A stretch of 64,000 nt of DNA from Edaphobacter bradus (GTDB lineage: Bacteria; Acidobacteriota; Terriglobia; Terriglobales; Acidobacteriaceae), in NCBI RefSeq assembly GCF_025685645.1, contig NZ_JAGSYF010000001.1, forward strand, positions 868,001 to 932,000. The letters are read 5' to 3'. A model generated the notes under the pieces. That model saw only the letters and a list, made by a program, of their open reading frames with translations, did not search any database and was not told the origin of the DNA. Shown one piece after another: positions 36,084-44,719 of this stretch. Position numbers and translations under genes: made by a program. Numbering within the stretch: position 1 is the stretch's first letter; each line of letters begins with the position of its first letter.

Positions 36084-36171
36084 GGAGAGATGGCCGAGTG
36101 GCTGAAGGCGCACGCTTGGAAAGCGTGTATACCGCAAGGTATCCAGGGTTCGAATCCCTGTCTCTCCGCCA
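36084..36171 (+). tRNA. tRNA-Ser (anticodon GGA)
   Basis: 88 nt with the CCA encoded. Acceptor GGAGAGA pairs with TCTCTCC; discriminator G is that of serine tRNAs. The anticodon loop CTTGGAA gives GGA. The long variable arm (TATACCGCAAGGTATC region) and T-arm CAGGGTTCGAATCCCTG are clear. The DNA turns AT-rich directly after the 3-prime end. Confidence 0.95.
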
Positions 36172-36357
36172 TTATCTATCTGGCTAAATCCTTCCAAATC
36201 AACTAAATATAACGAAATAAATGGCTTAGGTTAGGTCTGGAGAGTCTCCTTATTCCAGCATCTATGCCAGCGCAACGCCTTGAAGGCAAAGAACAGTTCC
36301 TGGCATCCGGGATTGGGGGTTGGTGCAGGACTGAGATCGGGATAGACCGGTGCACTG

Positions 36358-39300
36358 CTATCTTCCCCCATCCATCGACATTGCGTGCTCACCCGCATCC
36401 TGGGAAACAAGCGTGCCGCGCTTCAATGCTCGCTCTTTCATCATGACGAAGAACACGGGTACGAGAATAAGGACGTGGATCGTAGATGTGATCATGCCTC
36501 CAACAATCGGAGCGGCAATCGGCTTCATCACATCGGAACCGACACCGGACTCCCACAGAATGGGGATGAGGCTTGCGAGAACGGCACAGACGGTCATGAG
36601 TTTCGGACGGAGCCGATGTACAGCCCCTTCAATGGCAGCCTCTTCAACATCGGCATTCGTTAGCAGTTTCCTGGTTTGCAGCCGGCGTTCGAGAGATTCG
36701 TGCAGATAGACCACCATTACAACACCGGTTTCCACTGCGATCCCGAAGAGCGCGATATAGCCAACCGCGACCGCGACACTGAAGTTGTATTTGAGTAACC
36801 ACTGGAGCAGCAGTCCTCCGCTCATGGCGTAGATGGTTGGGAAGATGAGAACAAGCGCCTCGGCAACCGAGTGGAACACGAGATACAGCAGCAGGAAGAT
36901 GACAAAGAACACAACCGGAAGGATGAGTTGCAGACGCTGCCTGGCCCGCTGTTCCAATTCATATTCCCCTGACCACTGGAAGGAATAGTTCGCGGGTAAG
37001 GTGAGCTTGTCATGCAGGAGCTTGTCTGCTCTGGCGACGAAGCCGCCATAGTCGCTGTTCTTGAGATCGATATAGATGTATCCGGTCAGTGCGCCGTCTT
37101 CGTCCCGGATCATTGCCGGACCACGACTGAAGGAGACGCGGGCCACTTGTCCCAACGGAATCTGCGCTCCTGAAGGGGTGCCGATCAGTACTCCGCGCAT
37201 CTTTTCAATGTTGTCGCGGAAGTCTCTTTGATAACGGACGCTGATGGGATAGCGCTCTCGTCCTTCGATGTTCTCCGCGATGTTCTCTCCACCGATACCG
37301 GAGGTGACTGCGGTTTGAACTTCTGCTACTGTGAGGCCGTACCGGGCAGCCTCTGCACGGTTGACATCGACATTGACGTAGAAACCTTGCGCGACCTTCT
37401 CAGAAAAGACAGATCGCAGTTGCGGCAGTCCAGAGAGGACCGTCTGAATCTGCGAAGCCAGTTGCTGGATGCCGTCGACATTCGGTCCTTGCACTTTCAT
37501 GCCCAGCGGAGTCTTGATGCCGGTCAACTCCATGTCGAGACGGTTTTCTACTGGCATGGTCCAGGTATTCGAGAGTCCGGGAAACTGGAGCTTCTCGTCC
37601 ATTTCCTGAATGAGTTTTTCGTAGGTCATCTCGGCGGGCCACTGCTCCCGGGGCTTGAGCATCACAGTCGTGTCGTACATATCGAGGGGCGCATTGTCGG
37701 TTGCGCTGTCTGATCTGCCAACGGCACCGAACACACTAGCCACTTCCGGTAAGCTGCGAAGGACGCGGTCCTGCTGCTGGAGAAGTACCTTCGCCTGCTC
37801 GATGGAGATGCCGGGAAGAGCGGTCGGCATGTACAAGGTTGAGCCTTCAAAGAGCGGCGGCATGAACTGGCTTCCCAGACGCGATGCAAGCGGAAACGTG
37901 ACAACCAGGAAGATCAGATTGACTGCAATCGTGAGCCAGCGATGGCGAAGGCAAAAGCGCAGGACGGGCAGGTAAATTGCTTGGGTGATGCGAGAGATTG
38001 GATTGGCGCCTTCCGGTCGTAGCCGCCCTCGAATCAGCATCACCATCAGGACCGGCACCAGAGTAATGGCGAGGATGGAGGATGATCCAACTGCCAGGGT
38101 CTTGGTCCACGCCAGCGGGCGAAACATACGTCCTTCCTGCGCTTCGAGCAGGAAGACCGGCAGAAAGGAAACGACGATGATGAGTAGTGAAAAGAAAAGC
38201 GCCGGGCCAACCTGTTTGGCTGCGTTGATAAGTATCTTCTGCCGCTCCGGTTCCGATACCGGGTTAGCACCGTTTTCCTGCCACTCCGACAGATGGCGAT
38301 ACCCGTTTTCGACCATCACGATGGAGGCATCGACGAGCACACCGATTGCCAATGCGATGCCGCCCAGCGACATGATGTTCGAGCTCACCCCCAGCCAGTA
38401 CATCGGGATGGAAGCCACCAGCACCGCGATGGGCAAGGCGAGGATTGCGATGAGCGCTGAACGGAAGTGAAAGAGGAAGACGATAATCACTAAGCTGACG
38501 ATTACCGCTTCTTCCAGCAAATCGCGCTGTAGCGTTTTGATCGACGCGTCGATCAGAGCGGAGCGGTCATAACCCGGCATGATCTGGACGCCTGGTGGTA
38601 GAGACGGTGCGATCTCGCGTAGCTTCTGCTTCACTCCATTGATGACGTTCAGCGCATTCATGCCCTGACGCATGACGATGATTCCGCCGACGGTTTCTCC
38701 CTCGCCATTCCACTCTGCGACCCCTTCACGGATATCGGGGCCGAAGCTCACCGTTCCCAGATCGCGCAGTAGGACAGGTGTTCCGTTCTTGCTGCCGACC
38801 GCAACCGTAGCGAGATCATCCAGCGAGCGGAGATAGCCTAGACCCCGGATCATGTACTCTGCGCCGCTCAAGTCAAGAACGCGGCCGCCGACCTCGTTCG
38901 TGCTCATCTTTACCTTGTCGATGACCATCGACAGCGGAATGCCATAGGAAAGCAGCTTGTTGGGATCGAGCTGTACCTGATACTGCCGGACAAAGCCCCC
39001 GATGCTGGCGACCTCAGCAACTCCGGGCACAGTCTCCAGGGCATAGCGCAGATGCCAGTCCTGCAGGCTGCGCAGGTCGGCAAGACTGTGCTTGCCGCTC
39101 TTATCGACGATGGCATACTCATAAACCCAGCCTGCGCCTGTCGCATCGGGGCCAATCAACGGATGTACATTCTCCGGCAGGCGTCCGCTGATCTGTTGCA
39201 GATATTCGATGACACGCGAGCGGGCCCAGTAGAGATCAGTACCGTCCTGAAAGACAACATAGACATAGGAGTCACCGAACATGGTCTGCGCACGAACAGC

Positions 39301-39540
39301 TTTTACATGGGGCGCGGCCAGCAAGCTGGTCACAATCGGGTATGTCACCTGATCTTCGATGACATCGGGTGGCTCGCCTGCCCAGTTCGTATGGACAATG
39401 ACCTGCACATCCGAAATATCGGGCAACGCATCCAGAGGCACATGCTGGAGCGACCAGATTCCTGCGAGTGTAAGCAGCAAGACGGCCGTAAAGACTAGGA
39501 AGCGATTGCGTGCGCAAACGTCGATAATTCTGGAAAGCAT
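36358..39540 (-). CDS. cusA: Heavy-metal RND efflux pump, CusA type
   Basis: 1060 residues, inner-membrane proton-driven pump. Typical HME-RND features: MLSRIIDVCARNRFLVF start, VPLDALPDISDVQVIV, FGDSYVYVVF, and 12 helices in two halves. The helix-4 segment GGIALAIGVLVDASIVMVENGYRHL is of the Cu/Ag (CusA) type, not the DFG-containing CzcA type. A Met-containing RLDMELTGIKTPLGMKV stretch lies in the periplasmic cleft region where CusA has its methionine ligands. Start shares one base with the cusB stop (TAATG). Last gene of the operon; no clear terminator seen. Confidence 0.92.
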   Translation of the reverse strand: MLSRIIDVCARNRFLVFTAVLLLTLAGIWSLQHVPLDALPDISDVQVIVHTNWAGEPPDVIEDQVTYPIVTSLLAAPHVKAVRAQTMFGDSYVYVVFQDGTDLYWARSRVIEYLQQISGRLPENVHPLIGPDATGAGWVYEYAIVDKSGKHSLADLRSLQDWHLRYALETVPGVAEVASIGGFVRQYQVQLDPNKLLSYGIPLSMVIDKVKMSTNEVGGRVLDLSGAEYMIRGLGYLRSLDDLATVAVGSKNGTPVLLRDLGTVSFGPDIREGVAEWNGEGETVGGIIVMRQGMNALNVINGVKQKLREIAPSLPPGVQIMPGYDRSALIDASIKTLQRDLLEEAVIVSLVIIVFLFHFRSALIAILALPIAVLVASIPMYWLGVSSNIMSLGGIALAIGVLVDASIVMVENGYRHLSEWQENGANPVSEPERQKILINAAKQVGPALFFSLLIIVVSFLPVFLLEAQEGRMFRPLAWTKTLAVGSSSILAITLVPVLMVMLIRGRLRPEGANPISRITQAIYLPVLRFCLRHRWLTIAVNLIFLVVTFPLASRLGSQFMPPLFEGSTLYMPTALPGISIEQAKVLLQQQDRVLRSLPEVASVFGAVGRSDSATDNAPLDMYDTTVMLKPREQWPAEMTYEKLIQEMDEKLQFPGLSNTWTMPVENRLDMELTGIKTPLGMKVQGPNVDGIQQLASQIQTVLSGLPQLRSVFSEKVAQGFYVNVDVNRAEAARYGLTVAEVQTAVTSGIGGENIAENIEGRERYPISVRYQRDFRDNIEKMRGVLIGTPSGAQIPLGQVARVSFSRGPAMIRDEDGALTGYIYIDLKNSDYGGFVARADKLLHDKLTLPANYSFQWSGEYELEQRARQRLQLILPVVFFVIFLLLYLVFHSVAEALVLIFPTIYAMSGGLLLQWLLKYNFSVAVAVGYIALFGIAVETGVVMVVYLHESLERRLQTRKLLTNADVEEAAIEGAVHRLRPKLMTVCAVLASLIPILWESGVGSDVMKPIAAPIVGGMITSTIHVLILVPVFFVMMKERALKRGTLVSQDAGEHAMSMDGGR

Positions 39541-41120
39541 TACATGCCTCCTGTAGCGTTCACATGCAATTGCTTTGTTGCGATCACTTGTCCGTTTTTC
39601 TGCACCGTGATGGTCACCTGCCAGGTCCCTCCAGAGCCGAGCGAACCGCTCCCTTCATACAAGCCGTTGCCTTTGTCGCTGAGCTTCGTGGTTGTGTTCA
39701 TTGCAGCCATGCCCATCGCCGGCATCGCAGCCATATAGAATGTGACCGTTATTTCTGCGCCCGTAACAGGCGCATTTCCAGCGCCGGTCAGATGCACACG
39801 GAAGGTGTTTGCACCCTTATTCGGCGGATTCGGATCGGTGGTGAAGTCGATGTTCGTCTGAGGCGCATTCGCCGGTGGAGCGTTGCTCCCGGCACCCGGA
39901 GGAGGCGGCACGAAGGAACCTGCTGCAGCCTGCAATTGACTTTCGGAGTCGATCAGGAAGCTCGCCGAAGTGACGATCGACTGATGCGCCTCCAGCCCCT
40001 TGAGCACTACAAAGTCGTCTCCGACGCGAGGACCGACCGTAATTTCCTTCGGCTCTAGGCTGCCGTTACCGTGATTCAGAAAGACTAACTGCCGCGTACC
40101 CGATTGAAAGACAGCCGAAGCAGGCACGATGAGCTGACGCCCCAGGCTGGTTTTCACATCGACATTCACGAACATGCCCGGCTTCAGCTTGAGACCGGGA
40201 TTGGCGATCGACAGTCGCACGCGCACCGTGCGCGTCGCCATGTCCACTTGCGGCAGGATCTCTTCGATCTGGCCGGAGAATGTACGACCCGGATAGGAAT
40301 CGACAGTGATCTCTGTCCTATCACCCGGCTTCAGCCGGCCAATATCGTTCTGGAATACCTGGGCATAGACCCATACCCGCGACAGATCGGCAACGGTGTA
40401 GAGTTTGGTCGAAGGTTCGGCATACATATTGGGCAGAGCATTTCGCTCGGTGATGTATCCCGAAACCGGCGAGTTGATGGTGAGATCAGTAATTGGTTTG
40501 CCCGTCTGCTTGAGCTTTGCAATCTCACTCTGCGGAACCTCCCACTGCTCCAGACGTTGTTCAGCTGCGGCAGACAATGACTCTGCTCCGGATGCCACTC
40601 CGTCCACCGTACTGGTGCTCAGAGCCTTCCGGTTTTGCCGCGCAAGCAGAAATTCCTGCTGAGTTGCCACCAGATCAGGGCTGTACACGGTGAAGAGCGG
40701 TTCTCCTTTGCGAACATATTGATACGTGGCATTCGCAAAAACCTTACGTATATAGCCAGGAAAGCGCACCTGCACATAGGAGAGAAGACGCTCATTGATG
40801 TCCACCGTGCCGGTCGCACGTATGTCGTCACTCAGTTGCTTGTACTCTACCGTACCGGTCTGCACGCCGATGCTCTGCATCCGCTCGGGCGTGAGTTGGA
40901 CGGGAACGAGCGGCGTCTCCATCTTTTGTTCCGACATGGATGGTGCTGACTCCTGGGTGGTTGAAGATGGTCCGGCAGCCACGGGCTGCACAACCCCGGA
41001 CATCGGCATATTCATCGCTTTGGGCTGTTTCACCAAATGGGAACGGTATGCCCAGATCCCTGCGACAACTGCCAGGACAACGATCCAGACGAGAGAGGTC
41101 CTTAAGACATATTTGTTCAT
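39540..41120 (-). CDS. cusB: Efflux adaptor (membrane fusion) protein, CusB type, with extra C-terminal domain
   Basis: 526 residues. N-terminal anchor helix, a Met-rich stretch (KAMNMPMSG and SMSEQKME), then the adaptor core: GTVDINERLLSYVQVRFPGYIRKV, a barrel-sandwich/hairpin region, VYAQVFQNDIGRLKPGD and MFVNVDVKTSLGRQLIVP. From about residue 420 a further beta domain follows a Pro-rich linker (DPNPPNKGANTFRVHLTG .. VTFYMAAMPAMGMAAMN .. GTWQVTITV), which resembles the FixH/YtkA copper-related family. Ordinary CusB ends before this. Overlaps tolC-type and cusA neighbours by a few bases, so the three are coupled. Confidence 0.9.
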   Translation of the reverse strand: MNKYVLRTSLVWIVVLAVVAGIWAYRSHLVKQPKAMNMPMSGVVQPVAAGPSSTTQESAPSMSEQKMETPLVPVQLTPERMQSIGVQTGTVEYKQLSDDIRATGTVDINERLLSYVQVRFPGYIRKVFANATYQYVRKGEPLFTVYSPDLVATQQEFLLARQNRKALSTSTVDGVASGAESLSAAAEQRLEQWEVPQSEIAKLKQTGKPITDLTINSPVSGYITERNALPNMYAEPSTKLYTVADLSRVWVYAQVFQNDIGRLKPGDRTEITVDSYPGRTFSGQIEEILPQVDMATRTVRVRLSIANPGLKLKPGMFVNVDVKTSLGRQLIVPASAVFQSGTRQLVFLNHGNGSLEPKEITVGPRVGDDFVVLKGLEAHQSIVTSASFLIDSESQLQAAAGSFVPPPPGAGSNAPPANAPQTNIDFTTDPNPPNKGANTFRVHLTGAGNAPVTGAEITVTFYMAAMPAMGMAAMNTTTKLSDKGNGLYEGSGSLGSGGTWQVTITVQKNGQVIATKQLHVNATGGM

Positions 41121-42376
41121 CGCAGTGTCACTCCTGTCAGCGATTCGAGATGGGCTAAGGCAGTCTCGTGATCCACGAGTGTCTCCGCGTATTCGAGCTT
41201 CAGGTTGAGAACGTCTGTGAAGTACGAAAGGAGATGAATGAACTGTTCGCGATTGGACGCGTAGGCACTCAGTGTTGCTCGATATGCCGCATCGGACTGT
41301 GGTATCAGGCCATCCTGATATTCCTTCAACAGCTCTTCATCGCTTGTCGCTTTGACATACTCCTCTTTCACCTGTGCGAACTCCTGCTGCAGATGCGCAT
41401 CGAGAGTCTGTTGTGACTCGGCACGCTTTTCGGCAGCTTCGGCGACCTCCGCATTTACCCGTGCTCTGCGGGGAAGGCGCACATCGAAGGTGAACACGTA
41501 GTAGTCGCGGTATTTGCGGTCGGTGTTCTGGTACATATAGCCGACTTCAAAATCCGGCTTCCCCTCGCGCTTCGCGGACGCTACCTGCGCATCCTGCTTC
41601 CGGATGGAACTCGCGTCCACCTGGATCTGAGGGTTGTTCTGCCGAACCATCGCAAGAAGCTCATCAGAAGTGCGTTTGAGCGGAGTTTCAATCAGGTCTT
41701 CCGTAACAATGTCCGACGTCCCCTGGTCCCGACTGAGCAAGCCCTTGAGATGTGCCTGCACCTGTCCCATCTGCTGATGGTGCATCGTGATCTCTTTCAC
41801 GATCTTGGTTCGGTTCACCTGGGCCTGTAAAACATCCTGCTGCATCCCTTGCCCGACCTGATAATGGGCCGTAGCATCCTGAATGAGCTGGTCAAGAACA
41901 GACTCGTTTTGCTGCAGGATGCCAAGCGTCTGTTGCAGATAGGCCAGTTGGAGATAGTCCGCCTTGATCGCGTCGGCGATGCCGATTTTCGTTACTCCAA
42001 CCTCGGCTTGTTTCGTGTCAGCATCGCGATTGGCTACTTCACCTCGCAACCTTAATTTCCCCGGATAGGGCAGCTCCTGTGACGCTCCGACGCCGATGTA
42101 GGCGAAATCGCTGTTGGTGTATCCCGCAAACGGCTTCGGACTGCCGACACTGAATTGCTGGTAGGTGAATTTCGGGTCCGGTAGCGTCGTCACCTGCGGC
42201 GTCATCTGCCTCGCAGCTCGTGCTCCATGATCGGCAGCGGAGATCTGCGGGTTGTTTGTCTCAGCCTCGGCTAAAAGCTGAGAAAGAGGCGTAGCCGTGC
42301 CTGCTGCTTGCTGTCCGAAGGCGGAAAGCGCGCTCGCAAGCACGAGCGTGGCGGTCGCCAAAGAGACCACGTTCAT
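41117..42376 (-). CDS. TolC-family outer membrane efflux protein
   Basis: 419 residues from ATG 42376, which has GGAG upstream and begins a signal peptide (MNVVSLATATLVLASALSAFGQ). Two OEP repeats with long helices: LAEAETNNPQISAADHGARAAR, ADAIKADYLQLAYLQQTLGILQ, and TDVLNLKLEYAETLVDHETALAHLESLTG at the end (positions about 41123-41210). Forms the outer-membrane exit duct for the Cus-type pump. The open frame upstream of 42376 does not look like protein. Confidence 0.9.
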   Translation of the reverse strand: MNVVSLATATLVLASALSAFGQQAAGTATPLSQLLAEAETNNPQISAADHGARAARQMTPQVTTLPDPKFTYQQFSVGSPKPFAGYTNSDFAYIGVGASQELPYPGKLRLRGEVANRDADTKQAEVGVTKIGIADAIKADYLQLAYLQQTLGILQQNESVLDQLIQDATAHYQVGQGMQQDVLQAQVNRTKIVKEITMHHQQMGQVQAHLKGLLSRDQGTSDIVTEDLIETPLKRTSDELLAMVRQNNPQIQVDASSIRKQDAQVASAKREGKPDFEVGYMYQNTDRKYRDYYVFTFDVRLPRRARVNAEVAEAAEKRAESQQTLDAHLQQEFAQVKEEYVKATSDEELLKEYQDGLIPQSDAAYRATLSAYASNREQFIHLLSYFTDVLNLKLEYAETLVDHETALAHLESLTGVTLR

Positions 42377-42473
42377 ACCAAGCTCCAATCTCGATTGCAG
42401 TACAAGACATCGCCCGGCACACACAGAACACGTATGCGCACTCGGCGAAGGCAGAGTGCGAGAGAGGGGCTAC

Positions 42474-42845
42474 CTAGATTCTGAGTACGGAGATGGACCT
42501 GGGTGGGGATTGCGGAGGTGAAAACTCAGGGTGTTCTGCCCGCCCGGCCAACACCGGGGTCGGATTCCAAAGATCCGCGATGAACAGATGTGTTACCGCG
42601 GCTTTATCTGGATGGAAATCTATAGCTTTGGATTGAAGGGCATCGGAGTGAGTGGCCCGAACGTCCTTCTGGCAGCAACCATGCGAGACAGGCATCTCCA
42701 TCTGTCCGCATTGGTTCTTCATCATGCGGCAGCAGGCACGCTCCTGTTGCGTAAGCTGCGCTTCAGGCGTTATGCATGCCATAGCCGGAGCCAGCCACGA
42801 CAGCAGCAGCAGGACAAGCGCTCCGAATTGGCGAACTGATTTCAT
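42474..42845 (-). CDS. Cys/Met-rich periplasmic protein of the copper efflux operon
   Basis: 123 residues. Signal peptide ending at APAMA, then a short dense ligand region: CITPEAQ, ERACCRMMKNQCGQMEMP, SHGCCQKDV, with six Cys, several Met and one His within about 40 residues. The rest is polar and Pro/Ser-rich. Likely binds copper or silver in the periplasm and may hand it to the adaptor. It is the first gene of the block, 97 nt before the TolC-type gene. I do not know a family name; homologues probably accompany similar operons. Confidence 0.7.
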   Translation of the reverse strand: MKSVRQFGALVLLLLSWLAPAMACITPEAQLTQQERACCRMMKNQCGQMEMPVSHGCCQKDVRATHSDALQSKAIDFHPDKAAVTHLFIADLWNPTPVLAGRAEHPEFSPPQSPPRSISVLRI

Positions 42846-42891
42846 TGCCTCCCATACAGCATAGCGCGTTCACGGAGTCGAGGCCAGTCGA

Positions 42892-42990
42892 GGCGTTCTT
42901 GGCTGCCAGCCCGATCAGCATGACCAGCCCGATTTGCGAATAAACGTCACTCTCGATCTGAACCATGAAAGGAGGCAAGAAGGCGCTGAA
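42892..42990 (-). pseudogene. Remnant of an HAE1-type RND pump gene
   Basis: On the minus strand a 33-residue stretch reads like the late transmembrane part of AcrB-type pumps: FLPPFMVQIESDVYSQIG then LVMLIGLAAKNA, after which likeness ends. No start, no flanking domains and no continuation in other frames were found. Placed between the surface protein gene (stop at 42998) and the Cys/Met gene, it is a leftover of a larger pump gene. Confidence 0.7.
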
Positions 42991-42997
42991 TCCTGTC

Positions 42998-44719
42998 TCA
43001 TGGGGCCTGTGCTTCGATGTTCTGCTTCACTTCCGAAGCCAGCTTCAATTCCAGCGGAACCCCGTGGATCAGGTAGCGGTTCAGCGTCGAGGGGTCCTTC
43101 CAGTTAACCTGCCAGCCGTTTTCGATCGCCAGAAGGATGTACTGACCTGGGACGACCTCCGGAAGATCGAAGCTGCCGTCGGTGTTGGTTTGGTCACGCG
43201 CGAACAACGTGAGCGATGAAGGATCATCGAGCCCCGCTGGCACCAGGAGCACCATTGCCCCTACGACAGGTTTGCCGGCGATGCTTGCGATGCCGCTCAC
43301 GGAGGCTCGTCCACGGGCGATGTGAAGAGTAAGGGTCGAGTCGCCATTGTGCACCTTGACGTAGCGCCCGGTCACCTCCGCAGACTGCGCGGTCATCCCG
43401 GTGAGATAGACACCTACGCGGCCAGCAAGCACCACCTCGTAACGTCCCGGTGGAATTTGCATGACACGCTCACTCGGATGATCCACCTGCTTGAGTCCAC
43501 GTCCAGGTCTGCCACCTTCACCCCCGAAGCGCTGGTTCGACGCAAAGATTCTCTCTCCAGTCTCAGTGTTGATGAGCCCCACCTGGATTGCACTCTCCTC
43601 GTCTGCAACGCCGTCCAGGCGAATCGTAATGTTCGCGTCGGAGGACGGTTCGTTGAAATCGACCGTGTGGACTCCGCCTTCGGACACCTGCACCAATGCC
43701 GTCCGCGACTCCTGACCCTGCCCCTGCAAGCGAATCTGATAGAAGCCGGGGGCAAGACCTCCGATCTCCGTTTGCCCCTGCGGCGTGGTCGTAATGGAGA
43801 CTGACCCGGTGGGCATTCTGTTGCCGGTTCCCGGATTGACGCGTTCCGCCAACGGAAAGACGGTGGTTCGCCCTTGCGACGTCGTGGAACTGGGTGGCGT
43901 GATCACCTGAAGGTGTATTGCGGGCACGGGAATCATGTGGAAGTCCGCCTCAGCGTTATCCCCAGGATGGAGTGCAAGCGTCTCCGCCTTGGAGGGGTCG
44001 TCGACGCCGGGATACCACGTCTCGGCATACGCTACATCGAGCGACGGATCGAGAGGACTTTGTAAGGTGGTTCCTGTGGTGGCAGAGATGTCACGACTCT
44101 GTTGCGGGTTGGAGGCGTACCAAGGCTTTGCATCCACCGATATTCGGTAGTTGCCTTGCGGCAGGTTCGCAAACTCATAGTAGCCGCGGTCGTCGGTCTG
44201 AGTCACCCCGTGGACGCTCATGGTATCCGGGGTGTTGTCGGGACTGGGTGGAGGAACCATCAGCAGAGACACGCTTGCGTTGCGCACGGCCTCGCCCGCA
44301 TCATCGAGCACTGTGCCGGAGACGCTTGCCTCTGGCGAAAGGCGAAAGGTGAGATCGGTCGCCGGGGCCCGGTCCGTGAGGACAACGGCTGAGGAAAAAC
44401 CCTCGTGCTCCTCATAAACCTGCGTCGCATATCCAGGAGCGGTCGCCGTAAGATGCCACGCGCCGGCCGAACTCACCGTGATGGAAAACCGCCCCCTGTC
44501 ATCGGCGTCTACGCCCCCAGATTGGTTTGAGAACTGACGCTTTGTCGCCACTGTTCGTCGTCCTGTTGGAGAAGCCGTCAGATGGCAGTGAGCGACGGGC
44601 GAACCGTCCACGCTACTTACAACGACGCCGGTAATCCTGAACTGCGTTGGCGATTGCGCAGAAGCCGAAGTAGCGAGGAGCGCCGTTCCTATGAAGCAGA
44701 GCAGGGAAGACGGCCTCAT
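42998..44719 (-). CDS. Secreted protein with carboxypeptidase regulatory-like domains
   Basis: 573 residues. Signal peptide ending SASAQS. Several CarboxypepD_reg-like beta-sandwich units: FRITGVVVSSVDGSPVAHCHLTA, EASVSGTVLDDAGEAVRNASVSL with DDRGYYEFANLPQGNYRI, and near the end RASVSGIASIAGKPVVGAMVLL with DGSFDLPEVVPGQYILLAI. No enzyme domain. Such proteins are frequent on acidobacterial surfaces, where they probably act as adhesive or structural modules. Start overlaps the stop of the preceding gene of the same kind (ATGA). Confidence 0.85.
   Translation of the reverse strand: MRPSSLLCFIGTALLATSASAQSPTQFRITGVVVSSVDGSPVAHCHLTASPTGRRTVATKRQFSNQSGGVDADDRGRFSITVSSAGAWHLTATAPGYATQVYEEHEGFSSAVVLTDRAPATDLTFRLSPEASVSGTVLDDAGEAVRNASVSLLMVPPPSPDNTPDTMSVHGVTQTDDRGYYEFANLPQGNYRISVDAKPWYASNPQQSRDISATTGTTLQSPLDPSLDVAYAETWYPGVDDPSKAETLALHPGDNAEADFHMIPVPAIHLQVITPPSSTTSQGRTTVFPLAERVNPGTGNRMPTGSVSITTTPQGQTEIGGLAPGFYQIRLQGQGQESRTALVQVSEGGVHTVDFNEPSSDANITIRLDGVADEESAIQVGLINTETGERIFASNQRFGGEGGRPGRGLKQVDHPSERVMQIPPGRYEVVLAGRVGVYLTGMTAQSAEVTGRYVKVHNGDSTLTLHIARGRASVSGIASIAGKPVVGAMVLLVPAGLDDPSSLTLFARDQTNTDGSFDLPEVVPGQYILLAIENGWQVNWKDPSTLNRYLIHGVPLELKLASEVKQNIEAQAP

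Noticed and set aside
36172..36357. Integrase gene or second tRNA end marking an island
   Set aside because: The AT-rich stretch has no coding capacity of note, and no copy of the tRNA-Ser 3-prime end was noticed elsewhere in the window.
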